40,368 nt of DNA, from positions 1-40,368 of the IMG/VR virus record IMGVR_UViG_3300030106_000562; one strand, 5' to 3'. Shown here one piece after another: positions 20,640-29,566 of the stretch; position 1 is the first letter of the stretch; each line of letters opens with the position of its first letter. Below the pieces are notes generated by a model. That model was not told where the DNA came from. It ran no database searches and was given only the letters and a program-made list of their open reading frames with translations. Source of the DNA: a virus. A program made the translations under genes and the position numbers.

Positions 20640-21938
20640 ATGGCCACTCCACCACTTGATCCTGAATTACAAAAAGAGATATACAGGCTTCGGCAAGTAG
20701 AGCATTTATCTGCCCCAGAAATACAAAAGATTACCGGGGTTAGCACCAAGATGGTGACAAAGTATGGCGGCCCACCAATTCCAGAATCAGAAAAGAAAAG
20801 AAAATCTGCTTTACAGCAAAAACAAATAGAGAATATAAGACAAAACGATGAGGCAATATCGGCTAGGACTGGAAAAAAAATAGAAGATATAACAGAAAAA
20901 GACAGAAGAGAATTTATACAGCATCAAAGTAATAAAAAAGCAAACCCACACAACAGTCAACTTAAATCTCTTAGAAAATTTATAAAAAGATCATTTCCAG
21001 AAAACTGGAAAGAGATATTAAAAGATTCTGATGGCAAAAATAGAAAATTAGCCGATGTATTATCTAATCCTATTATAAGAAGCAATTTTGGAAATTTAAT
21101 TGATGACGCGATATCTGATGGGATGGATATTGTTAGCGGCGCAACAAAGCAAAGCGAAAAAAGTACAAAACTGCTAAGTCAATTAAGAAAGGATATGAAA
21201 TCTTCTGTATCAACTTTGGTTGATTTAGGAGAGGAAAGTGTTAAAGATACTTTATCACGGCACAAGGCTAGGGAGTTTTCTTACGCTAAAGGAGGGGGTC
21301 AGCCAGATTCCGATGATTGGAAGAGAGGCAGGCAATGGGTAGATAGTTTACTCCCGGCGGAATATGTTGAAGCCGAAGGCCCGATACAACTTAAGCACAT
21401 AATGAACACCGCATTGCGTACACCAGAGGGGCAAATAGATGAAAATGCTCGGCGCATATATCATCACAGAAATGAACTTGGTCAAGGTTATCCGCACACA
21501 TTTAATCAGAATGATTTTGAAATAGTTTCAGAAGAAGCGCATAAAAAAATACACGCTGATCCATCGTTTACAGGAAGGCCTCCTATGGGGCCAGATGATC
21601 CGGGTTTTGTTAGAAGAACTATACTAAATCTTAAAGATATTCCCGGTGTGGCAAAAGCAGGAAAAGTTGCGGCAAGAGCATTGCCATTCTTAGGAGCCGC
21701 CTTTGATGCTCAAGCCGCGAGTGAACACTTCTCCAAGGATAATGAAGTGTTGGGTATTTTAGCAGGGGCGCAAGCAATACCTGTTTTGGGAGATATATTG
21801 GGAATACCTTTAGCGACGGCGGAAGGAATAGGTACGGTTATTAACAGAGATAAGGAGCGGATGGAAGAACTAAATAGACAGAGAGGTTTAATTGGTTATA
21901 CTCCACCAAAAAGATATAGAGGCTTCGGCGGTCTATAA
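20640..21938 (+). CDS. Accessory gene between terS and terL; HTH plus HNH-like
   Basis: 432 aa. Residues 15-45 resemble a helix-turn-helix (YRLRQVEHLSAPEIQKITGV, then STKMVTKYGG). A long Lys/Ser-rich helical middle follows. Residues about 265-320 have HHRNELGQGY...DFEIVSEEAHKKIH, like a toxin-type HNH/LHH nuclease. The C-terminus has hydrophobic Ala/Gly-rich stretches (LPFLGAAFDAQAAS; VLGILAGAQAIPVLGDILGI) like membrane-inserting proteins. Bases about 20800-21250 look richer in A than neighbouring genes. Probably a late-acquired moron or virion-delivered nuclease; motif calls are tentative. Confidence 0.65.
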   Translation: MATPPLDPELQKEIYRLRQVEHLSAPEIQKITGVSTKMVTKYGGPPIPESEKKRKSALQQKQIENIRQNDEAISARTGKKIEDITEKDRREFIQHQSNKKANPHNSQLKSLRKFIKRSFPENWKEILKDSDGKNRKLADVLSNPIIRSNFGNLIDDAISDGMDIVSGATKQSEKSTKLLSQLRKDMKSSVSTLVDLGEESVKDTLSRHKAREFSYAKGGGQPDSDDWKRGRQWVDSLLPAEYVEAEGPIQLKHIMNTALRTPEGQIDENARRIYHHRNELGQGYPHTFNQNDFEIVSEEAHKKIHADPSFTGRPPMGPDDPGFVRRTILNLKDIPGVAKAGKVAARALPFLGAAFDAQAASEHFSKDNEVLGILAGAQAIPVLGDILGIPLATAEGIGTVINRDKERMEELNRQRGLIGYTPPKRYRGFGGL

Positions 21939-22105
21939 TGCCAATACAATCATGCAAACTACCCAACGGAAAGAAGGGTTATAAATGGGGGAAATCTGGA
22001 AAATGCTATGCAAGTAGAGCATCCGCTGAGAAGCAAGCAAGAGCCGCCTATGCCAGTGGATATGGAAAAAGCGGTAGAGATAGCAAAAGAACTAAGAAAG
22101 CGTGA
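21938..22105 (+). CDS. 55-aa GYKWGxSGKCY protein
   Basis: ATG 21938 overlaps the upstream stop (TAATG) and TGA is at 22103-22105. The sequence has C6 and C23 in CKLPNGKKGYKWGKSGKCY, a pattern recalled from small proteins near terminase or portal genes of many uncultured marine phages (C...GKxGYKWGxSGKCY). The rest is basic and Ala/Ser rich. Function unknown; a small zinc-free Cys-pair DNA-binding or head-associated protein is possible. Its last 98 bases overlap the N-terminal codons of terL in another frame. Confidence 0.7.
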   Translation: MPIQSCKLPNGKKGYKWGKSGKCYASRASAEKQARAAYASGYGKSGRDSKRTKKA

Positions 22106-23501
22106 ACGATTTAACAAGATCGACTTCTACGATCCGTACCCATACCAACAGGAATTCCACGAAACAGGGGTAGGAAGTAACCAACGCTTATTGATGGCGG
22201 CTAACCGTATAGGAAAGTCTTATTGTGGGGCCGCAGAGATGGCCTACCACCTGACAGGACTATATCCTAAATGGTGGAGGGGTAGAAGATTTAACAAACC
22301 CATCACAGCATGGGCTGGTGGTGTATCCAACGAAACCACCAGAGATATTGTACAAGCAGAGTTATTGGGTTCTCCCGATGATCCAGAAGCCTTTGGCTCC
22401 GGCGCTGTTCCTAGAGAATGTATTATAAAAACTGAACGCAAGCCCGGTGTTCCAAACGCCAAGTCCGTAGCCCTCATACGGCATATTTCCGGTGAGAACT
22501 CTTCTTTATTTTTTAAAGCCTATGAAATGGGCGTAGACAAGTGGCAAGGTAGATCAGTAGATGTGGTATGGTTGGACGAAGAACCTTCCAGAGAACTCTA
22601 CTCACAGAGCGTCACGCGAACCCTAGACAGGAGAGGAATGGTCTACATGACCTTCACCCCTGAAAACGGCATGACTGAAACAGTCGCCGCCTTTATGAAC
22701 AACATAAAGAAGGGGCAGAGCCTGACTAACGCCACATGGGATCATGCCTCCGAAAACGTAAAGTCCATGAATGGGAAGAAGGGGCATCTTTCCGAAGAGG
22801 CAATGGAGCAAATTCTTTCTGCTTACTCTCCCCATGAGAGGGAGATGCGTAGATTTGGCAGACCGTCTATCGGCTCTGGCCTTATCTTCCCGCTAAACGA
22901 AGAAGATTTAATGATTGATCCAATAGAAATACAGGATCATTGGCCCAGAATTGCGGCCATAGACTTTGGTTGGGATCACCCCACGGCTGTTGTCTGGTGC
23001 GCGATAGATAATGAAAGTGATACTTTCTACATATACGATTGCTATAGAGCATCAAAAGCAAGTCCAACGGTACATTCCGAGGTAATAAAGCAACGTCCTT
23101 ATTTTATTCCGATAGCCTACCCGCATGACGGAAATCGCAGGGATAGCATGGGAAACCCCGGTCTTGCCGAGCAGTATAGAAGTCATGGGTGTAATTTTTT
23201 AATGCAACACTTTACCAATCCTCCGGGGTTGGGTGAGAAGAAAGGCTCTAACTCAGTAGAGGAAGGTCTGATGGCTATGCTACAGAGCATGGAAAAGGAA
23301 AACTTTAAAGTATTCTCTACACTCTCAGATTGGTTTGAAGAGTTTAGAATGTACCATAGAAAAGAAGGTAAGGTTGTTGCGCTAAGAGATGACTTAATGA
23401 GCGCTACACGGTATGCCTTCCAATCACAACGCTACGCCATAGCAGGGTCTGACCCGAAATGGACTAGCGATATAACCTATAGGAATTACGGAATTGTCTG
23501 A
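22008..23501 (+). CDS. Terminase large subunit (packaging ATPase/nuclease)
   Basis: 497 aa from ATG 22008 (ATG 22050 is an equally possible start). ATPase: Walker A-like AANRIGKS (64-71), Walker B VDVVWLDEEP (184-193), motif III MTFTPEN (214-220). Nuclease: IDFGWDHPTAVVW with D319 (320-330 region), YPHDG (371-375), and RDDLMSATRYA near the C-terminus giving the last acidic pair. Cuts concatemers and pumps DNA into the prohead through the portal encoded next. The conserved PYQQEF at 44-50 precedes Walker A as in this family. It shares 98 bases with the small gene upstream, in another frame. Confidence 0.93.
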   Translation: MQVEHPLRSKQEPPMPVDMEKAVEIAKELRKRERFNKIDFYDPYPYQQEFHETGVGSNQRLLMAANRIGKSYCGAAEMAYHLTGLYPKWWRGRRFNKPITAWAGGVSNETTRDIVQAELLGSPDDPEAFGSGAVPRECIIKTERKPGVPNAKSVALIRHISGENSSLFFKAYEMGVDKWQGRSVDVVWLDEEPSRELYSQSVTRTLDRRGMVYMTFTPENGMTETVAAFMNNIKKGQSLTNATWDHASENVKSMNGKKGHLSEEAMEQILSAYSPHEREMRRFGRPSIGSGLIFPLNEEDLMIDPIEIQDHWPRIAAIDFGWDHPTAVVWCAIDNESDTFYIYDCYRASKASPTVHSEVIKQRPYFIPIAYPHDGNRRDSMGNPGLAEQYRSHGCNFLMQHFTNPPGLGEKKGSNSVEEGLMAMLQSMEKENFKVFSTLSDWFEEFRMYHRKEGKVVALRDDLMSATRYAFQSQRYAIAGSDPKWTSDITYRNYGIV

Positions 23502-25449
23502 TAAAGAACGAGAACTGATATCACGAATCCAAGGAGAAATCACAGACTCTCTTGGTTATGATGGTGAGATATCGGAACAGCGGGAAAAGGCGCAAGAATA
23601 CTATTATGCGTTGCCATTTGGTAACGAGGTAGAGGGCCGCAGTCAATACGTTGATTCCACTGTTCAGGATACAATTGAATGGATTAAGCCTTCTCTTATG
23701 AGAGTATTTGCCTCTGGTGATGAGATGGTTAAGTTTACACCTCACGGCCCGGAAGACGTACAAGCGGCAAAACAGGCCACCGATTACGTCAACTACGTCT
23801 TTACAAAAGATAATCCGGGTTGGGAGGTTCTTTATTCTTGGTTCCACGATGCCCTCTTACAAAAGAACGGAATTGTTAAAGTATGGTGGGATGAGTACAC
23901 AGAAGAGAAAAGAGAGGAATACCATAACCTTGGCGACCTTGAATTTGAATATCTTATTTCAAGCGATGACGTAGAGGTTATTGAACACACCGAAGTACAG
24001 TCAAACAGTATCACAGAAGATGGTGGTGTTTACCATGACGTTGTTATCAAGCGTAGCAGTTACGATGGCAGAGTCCGTATAGAGAATGTACCCCCCGACG
24101 AATTCTTGATTTCCCGAGAAGCAAAGTCAATTAAGGATGCTAGATTCGTCTGCCATAGAGTCAAAAAGACTTTATCAGAACTCCGTATGATGTACCCTAA
24201 TGATGACTTTGGTGTTGAGGATTTAGGTGGCGGCGATAACATGATGGATTACAATGCAGAACGTCTAGCACGTTATCAGTTTGATGGTTCAGATAATATG
24301 GCTGGATTATTTAGCGGGGGCGAAGAAGAGCCGTTAAGAGAGTATTGGCTACACGAATCATTTATAAAGACAGACTTTGATGACGATGGCATTGCAGAAT
24401 TAAGAAAAGTTTGCACTGTTGGTGATTACGTTTTCTCTAACGAAGAAATTGATTACACCCCGTTTGTTTCTATTACTCCGCTAAAAATTCCGCACAAGTT
24501 CTTTGGGCTGTCAGTAGCAGACCTTGTAATGGATTTGCAGTTAATAAAGAGTACGCTGATGCGTAACTTGATGGACAACGCCTATAACCAGAACTTTGGT
24601 CGGTACGCAGTTCTTGAAGGTCAAGCGAATTTAGATGACCTCCTAACCCAGAGGCCGGGGGGCGTGGTACGAGTTAAATCTCCCAACGCCGTCATGCCCT
24701 TGGCTACCCCTCCCCTTGAGCCTTACTCATTCCAGATGCTAGGATATCTGGATGAGGTAAGAGAATCACGTTCAGGAGTAAACAAGAACACTCAAGGCAT
24801 TAATGCAGATGCTCTAACGTCACATACTACGGCTACCGCTGTCAATGCTGTTATGACTAATGCCCAATCAAGAGTTGAGATGATTGCAAGGCAGTTTGCC
24901 GAGACTGGAGTTAAAGAATTAATGTGGTGCATATACGAACTGCTACTCAAGTATCAGGATAAGGAACGAGTAGTTATGTTGCGTAACGAGTGGGTTCCTG
25001 TACGCCCTGATAGTTGGTCAGATAAAATGGATTGTACTGTATCTGTTGCATTAGGAAATGGCTCAAAGGATCAGCAGATGGCTCATTTGTCACAAATGAT
25101 TCAGTTTGCCGCGCAAGCAATGCAGGGTGGACTACCAATTGTAACTCCGCAGAATATGTACAATCTTGGTTCCGCGTTGGTCAAGGCTATGGGGTATCAA
25201 AATGTAGGAGACTTCTTAACTCCCCCACCTCCGCCACAGCCTGAACAACCAAGTCCAGAACAGCAAACGGCTATGATGGAACAGCAAATTAAAATGAAAG
25301 AGTTGGAAATTAAACAGGGCGATCTACAAGTTAAGATGATGAAAGTCCAACAGGACGCGCAGGAAGCCGCTGTAGACGCGCAACTCAAAACCGCAGAACT
25401 TGCCCTTGAACGAGAACAGAAGAGGGCTGTAGCAATAGGAGCAACATGA
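23494..25449 (+). CDS. Portal protein
   Basis: 651 aa, starting at TTG 23494 which overlaps the terL stop by 8 bases. Signs of a podovirus portal: YYALPFGNEVEGRSQYVDST (35-56), DTIEWIKPSLMRVF (60-73), FFGLSVADLVMDLQLIKSTL in the crown/stem region, then PGGVVRVKSP and the SGVNKNTQGINADAL loop. The C-terminus is Pro/Gln-rich with a long charged coiled coil (about 590-640, QQIKMKELEIKQGDLQVKMM), as in P22-like barrel regions. Forms the dodecameric DNA gate. Position directly after terL fits. Confidence 0.92.
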   Translation: MSDKERELISRIQGEITDSLGYDGEISEQREKAQEYYYALPFGNEVEGRSQYVDSTVQDTIEWIKPSLMRVFASGDEMVKFTPHGPEDVQAAKQATDYVNYVFTKDNPGWEVLYSWFHDALLQKNGIVKVWWDEYTEEKREEYHNLGDLEFEYLISSDDVEVIEHTEVQSNSITEDGGVYHDVVIKRSSYDGRVRIENVPPDEFLISREAKSIKDARFVCHRVKKTLSELRMMYPNDDFGVEDLGGGDNMMDYNAERLARYQFDGSDNMAGLFSGGEEEPLREYWLHESFIKTDFDDDGIAELRKVCTVGDYVFSNEEIDYTPFVSITPLKIPHKFFGLSVADLVMDLQLIKSTLMRNLMDNAYNQNFGRYAVLEGQANLDDLLTQRPGGVVRVKSPNAVMPLATPPLEPYSFQMLGYLDEVRESRSGVNKNTQGINADALTSHTTATAVNAVMTNAQSRVEMIARQFAETGVKELMWCIYELLLKYQDKERVVMLRNEWVPVRPDSWSDKMDCTVSVALGNGSKDQQMAHLSQMIQFAAQAMQGGLPIVTPQNMYNLGSALVKAMGYQNVGDFLTPPPPPQPEQPSPEQQTAMMEQQIKMKELEIKQGDLQVKMMKVQQDAQEAAVDAQLKTAELALEREQKRAVAIGAT

Positions 25450-25682
25450 GTAGAGATATAGAACACGCTAAACGCCTTCTTAATGACCCTCTATACAATG
25501 AATCATTTGACAAACTAGCAGAAAGTATTTTTAACACTTGGAGTCATTCAGGTGTAAACGATGTCGAAAGCCGCGAACAATGCTGGCTTTCATTACGACT
25601 CCTTGAGAGGATTCGCCTTCATCTAACCAGTATAGTTGAAACTGGAGAGATGGCGGAAAAACTTAAGGAATACCACATATAA
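25446..25682 (+). CDS. Small conserved protein between portal and scaffold
   Basis: 78 aa, ATGA overlap with portal. The helical pattern IEHAKRLLNDPLYNESFDKL and QCWLSLRLLERIRLHLTSIV with a final TGEMAEKL is common in small proteins at this place in podovirus head operons. It is likely an assembly factor, but no experimental function is known to me. Confidence 0.75.
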   Translation: MSRDIEHAKRLLNDPLYNESFDKLAESIFNTWSHSGVNDVESREQCWLSLRLLERIRLHLTSIVETGEMAEKLKEYHI

Positions 25683-25694
25683 GGAGAATTTGTT

Positions 25695-26741
25695 ATGGCG
25701 GATACCATTGACCCGCTTCCAGTAGCACCCGGTAGTATTACCGAAGCACACAATGCTTTACTTGACTTGATGGAACCTGAAAAGGAAACCCCGGAAACCG
25801 AGGAAAGCGCACCTACGGAAGATGTTGAAGAGTCTACTGAGGAAACTCAAGACGAACCATTAGAAGAGGATGTCCTTGACTCTGAAGAGCCAGAAGAAGT
25901 TGAAGAGGCTGAAGAAGAGGAAGAGGTCGAGTTAGACGAAGATGAGGCCGAAGAGGAACCTGATGTTTATGCCGTCAAAGTTGACGGTGAAGAACTTGAG
26001 GTAAGCCTTGACGAACTTGTTAAAGGGTACTCCCGTCAGTCCGACTATACTCGTAAAACGCAAGAACTTGCAAGCCAAAGAGATGAAATGACTCAACTGC
26101 AACAACAGTGGGCCAGTGAAATATCTCAGGCACAAGCGGAGCGTCAGCAATACATAGATGCTCTTGGACACTTTGTTCAAAACTCTATGGCAGGATTAGA
26201 ACAGTTCAGCAATGTTAATTGGGAGCAACTGCGAGAAACAGACCCAATTGCATTTGTTACAAAAAAAGAAGAATACCGTGATGCTCAAGAAAGCGTTAGG
26301 CAAGCACAGGCCCAACAGCAGATTGAAGCAGGAAAACAACAGCAAGAAGTTGCCAGAATGAGACAACTGGCCGTTCAGGAAGAACACGCAAAGTTAGTAG
26401 CCGCTGTGCCTGAATGGAACGAACCAGAAAAACGTAATCAGATGGCATCTGAGCTTTCAACATACGCTGTTGAACAGGGATTCTCCAAAGAGGAACTGAA
26501 ACAATTAATCGACCATAGATCGCTAATCGTTCTTATGAAAGCGCAGAAATATGATGCACTTCAAAAGTCTGATGTTAAAGCGAAGAAGTTAAAAAACAAA
26601 CCCAAAGTTGTCAGGTCTGGCAAAGGTTCTACTAAGAAATCTGATGCCAAATCAAAACGTATTGCCTCAATGAAGCGTCTTAAACAGACAGGAAGAGCGG
26701 AAGATGCCGCTAGTCTGTTTGAGGATTATGTAGAACTTTAA
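25695..26741 (+). CDS. Head scaffolding protein
   Basis: 348 aa. AAGGAG ribosome binding site before ATG 25695. Very acidic 30-92 region (EEPEEVEEAEEEEEVELDED), then VKVDGEELEVSLDELVKGYS and the Q/A-rich coiled coil (about 125-235), and a strongly basic C-terminus (about 295-330, KKLKNKPKVVRSGKGSTKKS) that would bind the capsid protein. This acidic-coil-basic layout between portal and major capsid is the usual scaffold. No protease is seen. Confidence 0.9.
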   Translation: MADTIDPLPVAPGSITEAHNALLDLMEPEKETPETEESAPTEDVEESTEETQDEPLEEDVLDSEEPEEVEEAEEEEEVELDEDEAEEEPDVYAVKVDGEELEVSLDELVKGYSRQSDYTRKTQELASQRDEMTQLQQQWASEISQAQAERQQYIDALGHFVQNSMAGLEQFSNVNWEQLRETDPIAFVTKKEEYRDAQESVRQAQAQQQIEAGKQQQEVARMRQLAVQEEHAKLVAAVPEWNEPEKRNQMASELSTYAVEQGFSKEELKQLIDHRSLIVLMKAQKYDALQKSDVKAKKLKNKPKVVRSGKGSTKKSDAKSKRIASMKRLKQTGRAEDAASLFEDYVEL

Positions 26742-26756
26742 TAAAGGAGTCATTTT

Positions 26757-27770
26757 ATGGCAATCGCAACTAATACTCGGACTACTTACGGCGCTATTGG
26801 TGTCCGTGAAGACCTGAGTAATATCATTTACAACATTAGCCCAATGGATACGCCGTTTATTTCCAATGTGGGCAAAGGGTCGGCTGACAACACTCTATTT
26901 GAGTGGCAGACTGATGAACTTGCCGCCGCCGCCGCTAACCAGCAGTTGGAAGGTGACGATAGCATGAACGCTCTGGCAGTTGCAGAACCAGTTCGTTTGA
27001 CAAACTATTGTCAGATTTCGTACAAAGCGGTGCAAACGAGTGGCACGGCAGAGGCTGTTGATTTTGCTGGCCGTAAGTCAAGTCAGGCGTATCAACTTGC
27101 CAAACGCGCAAAGGAAATTAAGCGTGATATGGAAAAGATGCTACTGTCTAACGATGTGAAAGTCGCAGGTGCGGCTGGTACTGCTCGTAAGACAGCGGGT
27201 GTAATGTCTTGGCTAGGCACGACCTCAGCAGGAACATCGAACATTATTCTTGGTTCGGCTTCTCCTGTTGTTGGTGTTGTCAATAACGGTAGCAGTTCTC
27301 CTGCTGTCGGCCCAGATGGAACTACTGTTGCATCTTTCGGTACTTCGGCTGTCCTGACGATGGCGATGATTAATCTTGCTATGGAGCGTTGCTTCACCCT
27401 TGGTGGAGAGCCTTCAACGATTTTGGCCCCGGCTGATCTCAAGCAGAAGATTAGTGCGCTAGGCGGTTCCGTCATTGCTGATCTGGTTACTAACCATGAT
27501 AAAGCAACTCAGGGAACTGCGGTCAACGCCGTTGACGTTCTTGTAACTGACTTTGGTACTCTGAAGATTGTACCCAGCCGCCTGATGTTGGCTGATATGC
27601 TATTCTTCGTTGACTATGATTTCTGGTCAGTTGATTATCTGCGTCCATTCCAGACCGAAACTCTTGCCAAGACTGGTGACAGCATCAAGCAGTTGATGAT
27701 TGCTGAATACGGTCTTCGTGCTAAGAATGGTTTGGCAAACGCCGCAGTCATCGGAGTAAAAGACGCTTAA
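26757..27770 (+). CDS. Major capsid protein, SU10/DUF5309 type
   Basis: 337 aa. Strong ribosome binding site (AAAGGAG) and ATG 26757. The family signature is NTRTTYGAIGVREDLSNIIY followed by NISPMDTPFISNVGKG, then EWQTDELAAAA and the GLRAKNGLANAAVIGV end. These belong to the SU10-like (DUF5309) HK97-fold capsid proteins. It forms the icosahedral shell. A TAATG overlap leads to the oxygenase gene. Confidence 0.92.
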   Translation: MAIATNTRTTYGAIGVREDLSNIIYNISPMDTPFISNVGKGSADNTLFEWQTDELAAAAANQQLEGDDSMNALAVAEPVRLTNYCQISYKAVQTSGTAEAVDFAGRKSSQAYQLAKRAKEIKRDMEKMLLSNDVKVAGAAGTARKTAGVMSWLGTTSAGTSNIILGSASPVVGVVNNGSSSPAVGPDGTTVASFGTSAVLTMAMINLAMERCFTLGGEPSTILAPADLKQKISALGGSVIADLVTNHDKATQGTAVNAVDVLVTDFGTLKIVPSRLMLADMLFFVDYDFWSVDYLRPFQTETLAKTGDSIKQLMIAEYGLRAKNGLANAAVIGVKDA

Positions 27771-28513
27771 TGATTAAATACAATAACACTCCTAGTATTG
27801 TTGTTGAAGATAATGTGCTTTCACCTGCTTTATGTGAACACATAGTCAACCTTGCCGAAACTAAAGGGCTTGGTGATAATCTTATAAACCGTGATGGTAA
27901 GCCTATCCAAGACAAAGCGAGAACCAGTAAAGGTGCTTTCTTTGATTACGGTGACAATGATGTGCTAGATGGTGTTATTGAAGCGTTATCCGGTATGTGT
28001 GGTCTACCTCCTACCCGGTTGGAACCTGTGACTATTCAAAGGTATCAGCCGGGTCAGGAGTACAAGCCTCACTACGATGCGTTTCTTCCTGATGAGATGG
28101 GAGAGATGCCGAAATCTGCAAAGATAAAAGAAGGTGGGAATCGCTGTGTCACTATGATCGCGTACTTAAATGATGTACAAGATGGTGGTGGCACAGTTTT
28201 TCCTGTTTTGGGGCTTGGAATACAAGCAAAGCAAGGCAGGGTTCTTATGTTTGGTAATCTTGACGAAAACAAGATTGCTCATCCTGCATCATTGCACATG
28301 GGACTCCCCCCAGAAAATGGAGACAAATGGATTATAACATTTTGGTTTAGGGAAAAGGATATGATGGTAACTAAGAAAGAACTTAGAAAAGAATTAAATT
28401 CAAAAAAAGCCACTCGCGTAGATAAAAAACCAGTAGACTCTAAACTTCATGCTAAGAATGTGCATAAGAAGTTTAAACAAATTGCCGGAGATAGGAGTGA
28501 AATGCCGCTATGA
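27770..28513 (+). CDS. 2-oxoglutarate/Fe(II) dioxygenase (prolyl-4-hydroxylase-like)
   Basis: 247 aa. Double-stranded beta-helix dioxygenase: RYQPGQEYKPHYDAF gives iron ligands H101 and D103, AHPASLHMGLP gives H176, and K186 in GDKWIITFWFRE binds 2-oxoglutarate. CVTMIAYLNDVQDGGGTVFP (126-145) is the typical strand before it. The C-terminal 50 residues are Lys-rich. Hydroxylates a peptidyl proline or another substrate, possibly a virion protein. TAATG overlap with the capsid gene suggests matched expression. Auxiliary metabolic genes of this class are common in marine phages. Confidence 0.9.
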   Translation: MIKYNNTPSIVVEDNVLSPALCEHIVNLAETKGLGDNLINRDGKPIQDKARTSKGAFFDYGDNDVLDGVIEALSGMCGLPPTRLEPVTIQRYQPGQEYKPHYDAFLPDEMGEMPKSAKIKEGGNRCVTMIAYLNDVQDGGGTVFPVLGLGIQAKQGRVLMFGNLDENKIAHPASLHMGLPPENGDKWIITFWFREKDMMVTKKELRKELNSKKATRVDKKPVDSKLHAKNVHKKFKQIAGDRSEMPL

Positions 28514-28848
28514 ATTCTTCAGGATGGAATTACGATACCCCTACCTCACGACCTTGGAAACTAGATATTAATACTGACGGCACTGCAACTATTAATACCT
28601 ATCAAAATGTACAGCCTATTATAGAAAAGAATAAGTTAGACTTAATTAACTATGGCGACAAACTTACATTCGGTAAAGCCTCTGGAAGACATACTGATGG
28701 AGTTACAGTCGCGTCTATTCCTACAAATATCTGGGAAATATGGCTAAAAGAAACAAACGGTGCTATTGAAAAAGACGAAAAACTATTAGCAAAATATTTG
28801 AATGATCCTGACAACAAGTTTCTCAGGACTACACCTACGAGGATTTAA
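28510..28848 (+). CDS. Hypothetical head/neck-region protein
   Basis: 112 aa, ATGA overlap with the oxygenase gene. Beta-rich (RPWKLDINTDGTATINTYQN; TFGKASGRHTDGVTVASIPT), with a helix (IWEIWLKETNGAIEKDEKLL). It has an alternative possibility as a small structural or head-decoration protein. No family is recognised. Confidence 0.65.
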   Translation: MNSSGWNYDTPTSRPWKLDINTDGTATINTYQNVQPIIEKNKLDLINYGDKLTFGKASGRHTDGVTVASIPTNIWEIWLKETNGAIEKDEKLLAKYLNDPDNKFLRTTPTRI

Positions 28849-28850
28849 TC

Positions 28851-28937
28851 ATGTGGTTATATCAGCCTACGTTTTCTGGGAATGACCAGAAACCGATTAT
28901 CAATAACAAAGTCTGGTTTAAGAGCAAGAATAGTTAA
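28851..28937 (+). CDS. 28-aa mini-protein between neck genes
   Basis: ATG 28851, with GAGG upstream at 28838-28841, to TAA 28935-28937, which overlaps the next ATG (TAATG). Encodes MWLYQPTFSGNDQKP then INNKVWFKSKNS. It fills exactly the space between two coupled genes. The short size means chance is possible, but the ribosome binding site and coupling favour translation. Confidence 0.55.
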   Translation: MWLYQPTFSGNDQKPIINNKVWFKSKNS

Positions 28938-29566
28938 TGGCTATTAATTCGTACTCCACTCTTCAGACGGCTGTGGCTAACTGGTTGGACAGAAGTGACC
29001 TGACTGACAGAATACCAGAGTTTATAGGATTATGTGAGGCGCGGTTTAACCGCTCTTTGCGTATTCGTCCTATGGAAACCTTGGATACTTCTGTGTCTAC
29101 TGTGGCTGGAACTAAGACGATAGCATTGCCTACAGGCTATGTTCAAATGCGTGATATACATTTAACAAGCAACCCACTTGTTCAGTTGCAGTATGTTACT
29201 CCAGAAATTATGAATCGTATTCACGCGGGAAGTGACGCAGGAAGACCCGAGGTATATACCATTATAGGTGAAAATATTGTGTTAGGGCCAACACCTTCTG
29301 CCGCATATACAACAAGTATGTTGTACTATAAAACATTTGATGCTCTTAGTGATTCTAGCCCAACCAACTGGGTAATTACTAATGCGCCAGATGTTTATTT
29401 GTATGGAACTTTGCTAGAGGCAGAGCCTTTTATTATGAATGATGCTAGGGTTCAACTATGGGCTACGGCATTGACTGAATCTATTAATACCCTACAGGAA
29501 CAGGATAACAAGGATAGACATTCTGGCTCCGCTCTTAGGGTGATGAACACAGGCGGGTATTACTAA
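28937..29566 (+). CDS. Head-tail adaptor (SU10-like neck protein)
   Basis: 209 aa. The N-terminal SYSTLQTAVANWLDRSDLTD and IPEFIGLCEARFNRSLRIRP, and the middle ALPTGYVQMRDI, match phage adaptor proteins placed after SU10-type capsids and equivalent to gp11/gp4-type connectors. PDVYLYGTLLEAEPFIMNDA (about 150-169) is also typical. Binds the portal and opens the way for the tail nozzle. TAATG overlaps on both sides. Confidence 0.8.
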   Translation: MAINSYSTLQTAVANWLDRSDLTDRIPEFIGLCEARFNRSLRIRPMETLDTSVSTVAGTKTIALPTGYVQMRDIHLTSNPLVQLQYVTPEIMNRIHAGSDAGRPEVYTIIGENIVLGPTPSAAYTTSMLYYKTFDALSDSSPTNWVITNAPDVYLYGTLLEAEPFIMNDARVQLWATALTESINTLQEQDNKDRHSGSALRVMNTGGYY

